Assembly (NCBI RefSeq): GCF_023375815.1
Contig: NZ_CP067412.1
Span: 930,001 to 994,000 of the forward strand
Reading direction: 5' to 3'
DNA from: Pseudomonas sp. HS6
GTDB lineage: Bacteria; Pseudomonadota; Gammaproteobacteria; Pseudomonadales; Pseudomonadaceae
Length of the DNA stretch: 64,000 nucleotides
A program made the translations under genes and the position numbers. The notes beneath the pieces were generated by a model. It was not told the origin of the DNA, ran no database searches, and saw only the letters and a list, made by a program, of their open reading frames with translations. Positions within the stretch are counted from its first letter, which is position 1. Each line of letters begins with the position of its first letter. Positions 16,751 through 26,300 of this stretch are shown piece after piece.

Positions 16751-17971
16751 ATGACGACTGCCAACAACACTACTGCCGTGGAAAAGGGCGATGCTGCCCT
16801 TGGCGCGCAACTAGTGCGTGACATCAGCCTGCCGGCGCTGGTGCTGCACCGTGAGGCGCTGGAGCACAACATCCGCTGGATGCAGAAATTCGTCAGCGAC
16901 AGCGGCGCCGAACTCGCGCCCCACGGCAAGACCAGCATGACCCCGGCGCTGTTTCGTCGTCAGCTCGATGCCGGCGCCTGGGGCATCACCCTGGCCAGCG
17001 CCACCCAGACCCGCGCCGCTTACGCCCACGGCGTGCGCCGGGTACTGATGGCCAATCAACTGGTCGGCACGCCGAACATGGCGTTGATCGCCGATCTGCT
17101 GGCTGCCGATTCGGGCTTCGATTTCTATTGCATGGTTGATCACCCGGACAACGTCGCCGACCTCGGCGCTTACTTTGCGTCGCGCGGTGTGCGCCTGAAC
17201 GTGATGATCGAATACGGCGTGGTCGGCGGCCGTTGCGGTTGCCGCAGCGAGCAGGAAGTCATCGAACTGGCCAAGGCCATCGGCGCACAACCGGCGCTGG
17301 CCCTGACCGGCATCGAAGGTTACGAAGGCGTGATCCATGGCGATCACGCCGTCACCGGCATCCGTGAATTCGCCGCCTCGCTGGTGCGCCTGGCGGTACA
17401 GTTGCAGGACAGCGGCGCGTTCGCCATTGCCAAGCCGATCATCACCGCGTCGGGTTCGGCCTGGTACGACCTGATCGCTGAGTCGTTCGAAGCGCAGAAC
17501 GCCGGCGGGCGTTTCCTCAGCGTGCTGCGTCCCGGCAGTTACGTGGCTCACGACCATGGCATCTATAAAGAGGCGCAGTGCTGCGTGCTCGACCGTCGCA
17601 GCGATCTGCATGAAGGCCTGCGTCCGGCGCTGGAAGTCTGGGCCCATGTGCAGTCGATGCCGGAGCCAGGCTTTGCCGTGATTGCTCTGGGCAAGCGTGA
17701 CGTGGCGTTCGATGCCGGGATGCCGGTGCCGTTGCTGCGTTACAAGGCCGGCGTGCTGCCAGCAGTAGGCGACGATGTCGGCGCCTGCAAAGTGACGGCG
17801 GTGATGGACCAGCACGCGTTCATGACCGTCGCGCCGGGCGTGGAATTGCGCGTCGGCGACATCATTTCCTTCGGCACTTCGCACCCGTGCCTGACCTTCG
17901 ACAAATGGCGCGTAGGGCTGCTGGTGGACGAGCAGTTGTCGGTGATCGAAACCATGGAAACCTGTTTCTGA
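16751..17971 (+). CDS. Fold-type III PLP enzyme (D-serine dehydratase/D-threonine aldolase-like), likely D-glucosaminate dehydratase
   Basis: 406 residues, ATG at 16751 with TGAGGAG upstream. It has the alanine-racemase-like N-terminal barrel with the PLP lysine in APHGKTSMTP, followed by the D-serine-dehydratase-like C-terminal domain (about 280-400) with the HxC metal site in GTSHPCLTF. Proteins like this are often named amino acid deaminase. The next gene is a clear KDG kinase, and a RidA protein is nearby. A dehydratase acting on D-glucosaminate would release ammonia and 2-keto-3-deoxygluconate, exactly the kinase substrate; a PLP- and Mn-dependent D-glucosaminate dehydratase is known biochemically from P. 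fluorescens. The family call is firm, the substrate is inference. Confidence 0.8.
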   Translation: MTTANNTTAVEKGDAALGAQLVRDISLPALVLHREALEHNIRWMQKFVSDSGAELAPHGKTSMTPALFRRQLDAGAWGITLASATQTRAAYAHGVRRVLMANQLVGTPNMALIADLLAADSGFDFYCMVDHPDNVADLGAYFASRGVRLNVMIEYGVVGGRCGCRSEQEVIELAKAIGAQPALALTGIEGYEGVIHGDHAVTGIREFAASLVRLAVQLQDSGAFAIAKPIITASGSAWYDLIAESFEAQNAGGRFLSVLRPGSYVAHDHGIYKEAQCCVLDRRSDLHEGLRPALEVWAHVQSMPEPGFAVIALGKRDVAFDAGMPVPLLRYKAGVLPAVGDDVGACKVTAVMDQHAFMTVAPGVELRVGDIISFGTSHPCLTFDKWRVGLLVDEQLSVIETMETCF

Positions 17972-18903
17972 TGAACACGCTCAGTCCATTGGGTCCGAAC
18001 ACCCCGCGCATCGCCCTGATCGGCGAATGCATGATCGAACTCCAGCAACGTGCCGATGGCAGCCTGCAACAGAGCTTCGGTGGCGACACGCTGAACACGG
18101 CGGTCTATCTGTCCCGCGCCATGGGCGACAAGGCGCAGGTGGATTACGTCACCGCGCTGGGCGACGACAGTTTCAGTGACGCCATGTGCCTCAGCTGGGC
18201 CGATGAAAACATTGGTCTGGATCTGGTTCAGCGCTTGCCCGGTCGTTTGCCGGGCCTGTATTGCATCCAGACCGATGCCGCCGGCGAACGTCGTTTTCTG
18301 TACTGGCGTAACGAAGCGGCCGTGCGCGACTGCTTCACCACGCCAGCGGCCGCGCCGATTCTGGCTGCGTTGCCGGACTACGACGTGCTGTATTTCAGCG
18401 GAATCACGTTGGCGGTACTCGGCGCTCAAGGACGGGAAAAGCTGATCCAGACCTTGATCGAAGCGCGTCAGCGAGATGCCCGGATCGTCTTCGACAACAA
18501 CTATCGGCCACGGCTGTGGGCCTCGGTGGAAGAGGCGCGGGCGGCGTATCGCAGCGTGCTGCCCCATGTCGATCTGGCGTTGCTCACCGTGGACGACGAA
18601 CAGGCGCTGTTCCATTTCGAAGACTGTGATGCGGTGTTTGAAGCGTATACGCAGATCGGCACGCCGGAAGTGGTGCTCAAGCGCGGCGCCGAAGCCTGTC
18701 TGATCCGTTGCGACGGGGAAACGTTTGAAGTGCCGGCGCAAAAGGTCGAGAAGGTGGTGGACACCACGGCGGCGGGGGATTCGTTCAGTGCGGCGTATCT
18801 GGCCAGTCGTCTGTCGGGCGCGAGCCCTGCGCAGGCGGCGGAGGCGGGACACCGCTTGGCCAGTCAGGTCATTCAAGTGCCAGGGGCGCTGATTCCGAGA
18901 TAA
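17971..18903 (+). CDS. kdgK: 2-dehydro-3-deoxygluconokinase
   Basis: 310 residues; ATG overlaps the previous stop (TGATG at 17969-17973), showing translational coupling. It is a PfkB/ribokinase-family protein closely following E. coli KdgK: IGECMIELQQ, FGGDTLNTAVY, YVTALGDDSFS, GERRFLYWRNEAA, FDNNYRPRLWAS, and the catalytic-anion-hole motif DTTAAGDSFSAAYLASRL with catalytic Asp. It phosphorylates KDG to KDPG, feeding the Entner-Doudoroff aldolase. The match to KdgK rather than to a general sugar kinase is the key to reading this operon as sugar-acid catabolism. Confidence 0.9.
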   Translation: MNTLSPLGPNTPRIALIGECMIELQQRADGSLQQSFGGDTLNTAVYLSRAMGDKAQVDYVTALGDDSFSDAMCLSWADENIGLDLVQRLPGRLPGLYCIQTDAAGERRFLYWRNEAAVRDCFTTPAAAPILAALPDYDVLYFSGITLAVLGAQGREKLIQTLIEARQRDARIVFDNNYRPRLWASVEEARAAYRSVLPHVDLALLTVDDEQALFHFEDCDAVFEAYTQIGTPEVVLKRGAEACLIRCDGETFEVPAQKVEKVVDTTAAGDSFSAAYLASRLSGASPAQAAEAGHRLASQVIQVPGALIPR

Positions 18904-18933
18904 GTGGCGGATGGCCGATTGCTGCGCAATCGG

Positions 18934-19054
18934 TTCGCGGGCAAGTCGAGTCGTCGCACCGTCGCTACCACAGGGATTACTGTTGTGAATACTATCGTGC
19001 CACTCAGCAGAATCTTGTGGGAGCGGCGGTGCGACGATTCGACTTGCCCGCGAA
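18934..19054. repeat. REPIN: inverted pair of REP palindromes
   Basis: TTCGCGGGCAAGTCGAGTCG at 18934 onward is mirrored by CGATTCGACTTGCCCGCGAA ending at 19054, with about 55 bases between the arms. The core GCGGGCAAGTCGA-TCG is a Pseudomonas REP sequence. It fills the gap between two convergent genes (kdgK and ppiC). Confidence 0.85.
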
Positions 19055-19074
19055 GAGGCCCTGAAGCCAGACAT

Positions 19075-19350
19075 TCAGTCGCGATAAAACACCTGCACCA
19101 AGTGATAACCGAACTTGCTCTTGATCGGGCCGTGCACCGTGCGCAGCGGCTTCTTGAAGATCACCGCGTCGATCACGCCGACCATCTGTCCTGGCCGCAC
19201 TTCACCCAGATCGCCACCGCGTTTGCCGGACGGGCAGGTCGAAAACTTCTTGGCCAGCACATCGAACGCTTCACCGTTGGCGATGCGCTGTTTGAGTTTT
19301 TCAGCCTCTTCGGCGGTTTTCACCAGAATGTGGCGGGCTTGGGCTTTCAT
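19075..19350 (-). CDS. ppiC: Single-domain parvulin peptidyl-prolyl isomerase
   Basis: 91 residues, one PpiC domain: ARHILVKT at the start, CPSGKRGGDLGEV in the middle, FKKPLRTVHGPIKSKFGYHLVQV at the end. Length and motifs match E. coli PpiC. No signal peptide, so it acts in the cytoplasm. A second parvulin of the same type is at 38799-39080; the two share the overall motif set but differ at many positions. Confidence 0.93.
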   Translation of the reverse strand: MKAQARHILVKTAEEAEKLKQRIANGEAFDVLAKKFSTCPSGKRGGDLGEVRPGQMVGVIDAVIFKKPLRTVHGPIKSKFGYHLVQVFYRD

Positions 19351-19400
19351 CGTGCAATACCTGTAACGGGGTGACGGCGGGGCGCGGATTATGCCTCAAG

Positions 19401-21938
19401 TCACGGGTTTTGGCTGATCATCGTGCGGATCTTGCCGGCCAGAAGCTCGATGGAGAACGGCTTGGCCACCATGTCCATGCCGTCCTCGAGGAAGCCCTGA
19501 CGCTCGGCGGCTTTCTGTGCGTAACCGGTCATGAACAGCACTTTGAGTCCTGGACGATGCTGGCGGGCGATCTCCGCCAGTTGCCGGCCGTTCATGCCCG
19601 GTAGGCCGACATCGGTAACCAGCAGGTCAACACGCAGATCGGATTCCAGCAACGGCAGGACACTCTTGGCGTCTTCGGCTTCATGGGCGCGATAGCCCAA
19701 CTCCTTGAGCAGGTCCATGACCAGCATGCGCACCGCCGGATCGTCCTCGACCACCACCACGGTTTCGCCGGTAGCGGCGGCGGGTGCCTCGGTCGTCGTT
19801 TCGATCACCGTCCGCTCCGGCTCCAATACATGCAAACGGGGCAAGTACAGGCGCACGCAGGTGCCCTGACCCGGCAGGCTGTCGAGGCTGACATGTCCGC
19901 CGGACTGCTGGGCAAAACCATAAATCATCGACAAGCCGAGCCCGGTGCCCTGACCAATCGGCTTGGTGGTAAAGAACGGATCGAAGGCCTTGGAACGCAC
20001 CGACGGCGTCATGCCGGTGCCGTTGTCGCTTACTGCGAGCATCAAGTAATCGCCGGCCTTGACCGGTTCGAGAGTGGTGATGTCGTTGCCGTCGAGGTAG
20101 ACGTTGGCCGTTTCAATCAGTAGTTCGCCGCCGTCGGGCATGGCATCGCGAGCGTTGATCACCAGGTTGAGCAGGGCATTTTCCAATTGGCTGACATCGG
20201 TGCTGACGGGCCAGACACTGCCGGCCAGACGTAACTTGAGTTCGATCGGATCACCCTTGGTGCGGCGGATCAGGTCTTCCAGCGAGTGGATCAGTTCATT
20301 GACGTCGAGGGTTTTGCGATCCAGCGACTGGCGCCGGGAAAACGCCAGCAAACGGTGGGTCAACGCCGCGGCGCGATTGGCCGAGGACACCGCGGCATCG
20401 GTGAACCGGCCGATCTCATCGGCGCGGCCGCTGGCGATGTAGCGCTGCATCAGGTCGAGGCTGCCGATGATCCCGGTCAGCATGTTGTTGAAGTCATGGG
20501 CGATGCCGCCGGTGAGCTGGCCGACCGCTTCCATTTTTTGCGCGTGACGCAGGGCGTCTTCGGCGCGTTCGCGTTCGAACATTTCGTTCTGCAGACGCTG
20601 GTTGGCCTGGGCCAGTTGCTCGGTGCGCGCACTCACGCGCTCCTCGAGGGTTTCATTGAGGTTGCGCAAGGCCTCTTCGGTCTTTTTGCGTTCGGTCTCG
20701 TCGATCACGAAGATGTAGAAACCGTTCACCGCGCCATCCGGGCCGTGGCGCGGCAGGTAGTTCATCAGAGCGTGGCGCTGACTGCCATCGCGGTGTGGCG
20801 TGTACAGACTGAACGAGCAAGGGCGGCCGGCCAGCGCTTCGGCGATGTACGGGGCACGCAGAAAGTAGGATTCTTCGCTGATCACTTCGCGGATCGTGCG
20901 ACCGTACAGCTCCTGCGGCGTCAGCCCGTACCAGTCGAGGTACGCGGCGTTGTTCAGCCGAAAGCGTTCTTCGCGGTCAACGTAGCTGATCAGGATCGGC
21001 ATCGCGTTGATGATCAGTTGCAACTCGGTCTGGCTTTGGCGCAGGGCCTGTTCGGTGTGCTTGCGCTCGGTCAGATCCAGCGCCGCGCCGAGAAAACGCA
21101 TCGGCCGTCCGTGGTGATCCTTGTAGCAACGCCCGCGAGCGAATACCCAGCGCACGTCGCCATTGGCCTGCAACAGACGATACTCCTCGGCGTATTCGGT
21201 GCCATGGGTGATGCAGTGCTTGATGCTACGGGCGATCATCGCGCGGTCTTCCGGGTGCACGCCGTGCAGGTATTCACTGATCGGCAACTGGCTGGCCAAT
21301 GCCGGGTCGACGCCATGCAATTGCGCGAAATGGGCATCGGCGATGAAGCGATCTTCACCAATGTCCCAATCCCACGTCCCAACCGCATCGGTGGCTGCCA
21401 GTGCCAGTTGCAGGCGTTCTTCGCTTTCGCGTTGGGCCTTGAGGCTGTCTTCGGAACGTTGCTGCAGTTCCAGGGCAATTCGTCGGCGTTCGTTGGTTTC
21501 GATGGCGGTGACCAGAATGCCGGCCACTTGCGCGCTTTCGTCACGAATCGGGCTGTAGGTCAGGTCCAGCCAGAAGTCGGACTCCTTGCCGTCTCGTTGC
21601 AGGGTAAAGCGTCGTTCGCTGTAGGTTCGCACCTGACCTTGTAGGACGGCGCTGTAAATCGGATCGGTAAAGTCTCGAAGTTCAGGCCATATCAGGTGCG
21701 CCGGCTGTCCGAAAGCGTGCGGATGCTTGCTGCCGGCCAGCAGCGCAAAGCCGTTGTTATAGATCTGGGTGAGCTGCGGGCCCCACAACAGCAGCATCGG
21801 CATCGGCGAGTGAATCACGATGTCCACCGCTGTCCGCAGGCTCTGGGGCCAATTGTCGGCGCTGCCGAGGGGGCTGCGGCTCCAGTCGGTGCGGGCGATC
21901 AGTGCCTGGGCGTCGTTGGTGTTGGGTACAGCGTTCAT
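19401..21938 (-). CDS. Hybrid PAS sensor histidine kinase with C-terminal receiver
   Basis: 845 residues from ATG 21938 (a GTG at 21941 is equally possible). No transmembrane segment is evident, so it is cytoplasmic. Three PAS regions (about 25-140, 180-300, 310-420; the second has the PAC motif [13 protein letters not shown]) are followed by a coiled coil and a HisKA domain with the phospho-acceptor in [14 protein letters not shown] (His about 480). Then comes HATPase_c ([33 protein letters not shown]) and a receiver domain with the acceptor Asp in [13 protein letters not shown] (about 776). The HDFNN type of kinase usually works with its own fused receiver. No partner regulator is adjacent, so its output is unknown. 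Confidence 0.9.
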   Translation of the reverse strand: MNAVPNTNDAQALIARTDWSRSPLGSADNWPQSLRTAVDIVIHSPMPMLLLWGPQLTQIYNNGFALLAGSKHPHAFGQPAHLIWPELRDFTDPIYSAVLQGQVRTYSERRFTLQRDGKESDFWLDLTYSPIRDESAQVAGILVTAIETNERRRIALELQQRSEDSLKAQRESEERLQLALAATDAVGTWDWDIGEDRFIADAHFAQLHGVDPALASQLPISEYLHGVHPEDRAMIARSIKHCITHGTEYAEEYRLLQANGDVRWVFARGRCYKDHHGRPMRFLGAALDLTERKHTEQALRQSQTELQLIINAMPILISYVDREERFRLNNAAYLDWYGLTPQELYGRTIREVISEESYFLRAPYIAEALAGRPCSFSLYTPHRDGSQRHALMNYLPRHGPDGAVNGFYIFVIDETERKKTEEALRNLNETLEERVSARTEQLAQANQRLQNEMFERERAEDALRHAQKMEAVGQLTGGIAHDFNNMLTGIIGSLDLMQRYIASGRADEIGRFTDAAVSSANRAAALTHRLLAFSRRQSLDRKTLDVNELIHSLEDLIRRTKGDPIELKLRLAGSVWPVSTDVSQLENALLNLVINARDAMPDGGELLIETANVYLDGNDITTLEPVKAGDYLMLAVSDNGTGMTPSVRSKAFDPFFTTKPIGQGTGLGLSMIYGFAQQSGGHVSLDSLPGQGTCVRLYLPRLHVLEPERTVIETTTEAPAAATGETVVVVEDDPAVRMLVMDLLKELGYRAHEAEDAKSVLPLLESDLRVDLLVTDVGLPGMNGRQLAEIARQHRPGLKVLFMTGYAQKAAERQGFLEDGMDMVAKPFSIELLAGKIRTMISQNP

Positions 21939-22064
21939 CACATCAGTCCTGAGCGTCGGTCGGTGAGCGGCGTCTACTATCCTAGTGCGGTAGACGCTGT
22001 AAGGCCCGTCGCGTCACGACGCACGGTCTTAAGTTCATTGAAAGCTTCGCAGGTGCTTTTGGCC

Positions 22065-23174
22065 ATGGAAATCGACGCACTGCTCAAACAACTGGCGAGC
22101 CGCCACGGTTCGGATCTGTTCCTCTCCACGGGTGCGCCGCCGAGTGCACGGTTCGACGGTGTGCTGACACCGTTGAGCGAGCAGCCGTTCAAGCTCGGCG
22201 AAGTGGCGACTGTCGCCGCTTCCCTGATGGACGCCGAGCAGCGCCGGGAGTTCGACCGGGATCTGGAAATGAACCTCGCGATTTCCCGAGCCGGAATCGG
22301 TCGTTTCCGGGTCAACATCTTCAAACAGCGCAATGACGTGTCGATCGTGATCCGTAACGTCAAACTCGACATTCCTCGATTCGAAGACCTGAAGCTGCCG
22401 CCGGTACTGCTCGAAACGGTGATGCTCAAGCAGGGACTGATCCTGTTCGTCGGCGCCACCGACTCGGGCAAGTCCACCTCGTTGGCGGCGCTGATCGATC
22501 ATCGCAACCGGCACAGCAGCGGGCACATCATCACCATTGAAGATCCGGTGGAATACATTCATCGACACAAGAAGTCGATCATCAACCAGCGAGAAGTCGG
22601 GGTCGATACACGCAGCTTTCACGCTGCACTGAAAAACACCCTGCGTCAGGCACCGGATGTGGTGCTGATCGGCGAGATCCGCGACCGCGAGACCATGGAG
22701 CATGCGCTGGCATTTGCCGAAACCGGGCATCTGGTGCTGTCAACCCTGCACGCGATCAACGCCAACCAGGCGCTGGACCGGATCATCAATTTTTTTCCCG
22801 AAGAACGGCGGCCACAGCTGTTGCATGCCTTGGGCAACAATCTCAAAGTTATCGTGTCTCAGCGGCTGTTGCGTACCGTTGACGGGCAGCGCAGGGCGGC
22901 TGTTGAAGTGATGTTGGGGACGCCGACCATTGCGGATCTGATTCGTGGCAACCAGTTCGGTGATCTCAAGACCATCATCGAAAAGTCATCCGAAGCAGGA
23001 ATGCAGACATTCGATGGTGCACTGTACAAGTTGGTAACGGAAGGTGTCGTCAATGAAAGCGAAGCGTTGAAATATGCAGACTCCATTAATGATTTAAGAA
23101 TCAAGTTGAAGCTTTACGTGGAGTCAAAGGGTTCCAGGCATCTGTCGTCAGGTGATTGGGGGCTCGTGGAATAA
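22065..23174 (+). CDS. PilT/PilU family ATPase, PilU-like paralogue
   Basis: 369 residues from ATG 22065; the open frame extends upstream but without family resemblance. N-terminal PAS-like domain (SDLFLSTGAPPSARFDG), then RecA-like core: Walker A GATDSGKST (about 132-140), Asp box ITIEDPVEYIHRHK, Walker B DVVLIGEIRDRE, His box HLVLSTLHAINANQA. The C-terminus (FDGALYKLVTEGVVNESEALKYADS) follows PilU rather than PilT. Walker A has DS where PilU normally has GTGKS, a conservative change. PilT and PilU are normally adjacent; here the gene stands alone, so it may be an extra retraction ATPase. Type IV pilus genes are not visible in the window. Confidence 0.82.
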   Translation: MEIDALLKQLASRHGSDLFLSTGAPPSARFDGVLTPLSEQPFKLGEVATVAASLMDAEQRREFDRDLEMNLAISRAGIGRFRVNIFKQRNDVSIVIRNVKLDIPRFEDLKLPPVLLETVMLKQGLILFVGATDSGKSTSLAALIDHRNRHSSGHIITIEDPVEYIHRHKKSIINQREVGVDTRSFHAALKNTLRQAPDVVLIGEIRDRETMEHALAFAETGHLVLSTLHAINANQALDRIINFFPEERRPQLLHALGNNLKVIVSQRLLRTVDGQRRAAVEVMLGTPTIADLIRGNQFGDLKTIIEKSSEAGMQTFDGALYKLVTEGVVNESEALKYADSINDLRIKLKLYVESKGSRHLSSGDWGLVE

Positions 23175-23318
23175 AAGTTTTCAAGGTGCGAAATTAATTG
23201 GGATTTAACAGGGTCCTCGTGTTGCAATTTTAACTAATGTTTTGACGCTTGATGTTTTGTTCTTCGCAAGTAGAGTGCCGGCTCCGTTTGGTTTTTGTTT
23301 GCCTGGAACTGGTGTCTA

Positions 23319-26300
23319 ATGGAAGTAAGAAGTACTGCTGGTCAAGTTGCATATCGGGATGCCTGTGTTTATCTAATGGGAAAGACGGCTGATCAAACTG
23401 AACGTGAAGCGGTAATTTCTCTGCTCGAAGTTCAGGTTGAGAAGCAACTCAGTGACGAATGGGTCAATCTGAAAAACTCTTTTTTTTTCATGACTGAAGG
23501 TTCTTCTATTCATGTGATCTGGAAAACACTGAGTCATTTGTTGAACGAACTGGTCGAGTCTGAGCCGTTTCAAGAAATGCTCACGTTGAAAGGCGTTATT
23601 GATCGCAAGCAGGTTTTGGTGACCAGTAGCGGTCAATTCTTCATTCTTCTGGAAAGTGGTTTTTCGGATATTGCAGGTGAACTGAACGTTGATCCGCTGG
23701 ATGCACCTCGCTTGCAAACGCTGGTTGCCGCAGCGAGTGCAGTCGGTGGAGAAATAAGGCTTACAAATATAGTTAGCCTGGCGCAATGGCTGAGCTTTCA
23801 TGAGATGAAACTGCCCGAGAATGTCGGCGAAGTTTCAAAGCTTTTGTCTTTCATGAAGTGGGATTGGTCGGAGTCCGACAGGATTGGTCATTACTGGGAA
23901 TACATTCGCGGTCATGAAGACCCGTCGGTGGTATTGACCGACTCCCAGTGCCAGGAAATTCGGGCATTGAAAAAAACATTGTCTCCGGGCAGTCAAAAAC
24001 TACTAGGCATGCTCTATAAAAATGTCAAATCGAGTTTGGGCGGCGATATCAGCTGGGAGAATGCTGGCGAGGTTCTGGCGAAAATAGTCGATCATCCGTC
24101 TTCGCAGACGCTGGCCAGGAAGTACCTTGACAAGTTGGGTTGGTACGGCTCGATAAATGGCGAAGCCGTTGAGAAATCGGATCTCTCGAAACTTCTTATC
24201 ACCGCGATTATTCTGGATGTTTTTCCGGCTCATGCCAGCACAGAGCTGCGCAATCATCTCGAAAATTTCGATCTCTATGAACCTTGGGATACCGTGGATC
24301 AACCCATCAATATCGTAAGGAACAGGCTTGAGCAGTACTTACTGAGTAATCGAAAGATCTCCGGGGAGTTGGTGCCGCTGGCTTCGCATTTGCTTTTGGC
24401 CGATCTGGCTCCGGCCTTCCTGGTGAAATCGATTCCCCATGACCTAACCGTAGGGTCGTTGGGTTGGGTTGCCCTTTCCCAGGCGGTGGCCTTTCTGGAA
24501 ATGAGGTTCAAAGGTGCATCGCGTTTCATGACGTATGACCAGGTCATGGCGTTTGCGGATGCACAAGCACTGAGTTCATCAATGGGATTATTGCAGGGGC
24601 TCGCTGCGTTCGATGCGATTGTCGATTGGGGGCTGGTTAACGAAGTCATCACTCACGACGAACTTGAGGCATCTGCCAAAACCGCTTCCACGAGTGCAAT
24701 ATCTGCCTATGAGCGTTATGTGAAGTCCATGGCTCAAGGTTCCAGCGTGTGGGCGGAACCGCCACCCAGTCGAAAGAGAATCGCACGGGAGGAACTTGAA
24801 AAAGCCGCACCCGGCTGTGATTTTCTAGAGAAAAGGTTGCTGAGACATTTCTCGGACAAATTCAACAGTGGACTACCGATGTCGATGCTGGATCTGCACA
24901 TCGAAGGCGAACTGCAAAAGCAGGGCTGGGACTGGAGCAAAGACAAAAGCCTCTTTGCGGTGTACCCGGGACTTGTGTGCATTCCGCCCAATCAGTCCTT
25001 GTTCGAAGAGGCGACTCGTAAACATCATCAAAAACTGCATGAAGCCTTGTCATCCAATATCAAACTGGCAATGGCCCGGATGCCGGCCCACGATCGTGAA
25101 ATCTACGAGAAAAACCGGATTTCCTTTTTCACCGTCCGTCCGGAAATCGGCAAGCTGGTCTATCCCTCACATCACAGTACGGGTTTTACCGGCGTCAACA
25201 ACCAGCCTCCGGTAATGAAGGAAACGCAGGCACAAAGAGACGAAGCGACGGGTCGGTTCGGCGTGATCATGTACGTCTCTCATGGGGACGAACAGTATCT
25301 CTGTCATGAGATGCACACACTGCAAGGAAAACTCATCAGGAACGATGAATTGGGCGCTTTCCTTCACAAGGCTAATTTACCGGCAAGGCTCGATTTTACC
25401 GGACGCCTTGAGGAACTGTTACCTGCCGTCCGGGCCATCAAAACCCTGCCGGTTGATCTGGAAAGTTATACCCATGGCATTGCTCCCAGGGAAAACAGGA
25501 CCAGTCGTGCCGTTATCGAAAAACTCGGGAGCGTGGCTGCGGCGACGGGTGAGTTCGAGGAACGACGCGGCACCTATCAACACTTTATCAGCCCGCGGCT
25601 GGAGGACATCGCACAGTTCATCACGGCCCATCGTCCATTGGCGACGATCAAGGAGTACACCAGCGCAATCACCGAACTGACTGAGCGAGAGCAGGTGCGA
25701 AAGACCACCGAAGAGGTAATGACTTACATCATCGATTTGGTCGTACCTTTCAAAAAGTGCATAGAGGACATTGCTTCAGGTGACAAGAATCGACTGGCAG
25801 ACGGCATTTATGGCTGCAGCATGGATGCCATCGCAATTGTCTTCTCCGTACTGGGGGCTACCTCCAAGATCCTGTCCATAGCCTCCAGGACGGTGTCGCT
25901 GGCATCGAAACTTGCGAGTACTGGAAAGTTCGGATTGAAGTTGGTGGTGTCGACGTTCAACCCGATCGATGGATTGCCCACGGCAGGGTACAAGTTGTCG
26001 AAGAGTCTTTACAAAAGTGGGGCGCGCCTGAGTCAGGAGGGGGTTCGACTTGTTGAGTTGGCGACGTTCCAATTGCGCAGGCTTACCGGCAAGGCATCCT
26101 CCGTCGACCTTCTCAAACTGGACAATGTGCCGCAGATTGGCATGGGTACATGGCGACCTCGCGGGAGTTCCGCCGACTTCCTGGATGTGTGTGCAATCAC
26201 CACGGGGGATCGCTGGTACGGCATCAATCAGTTCGGCAGGCCGTGGGGCAAACGACTCGATTTTGAATGGAAGAGTCCATTCACTATGCCGAATGTTCGA

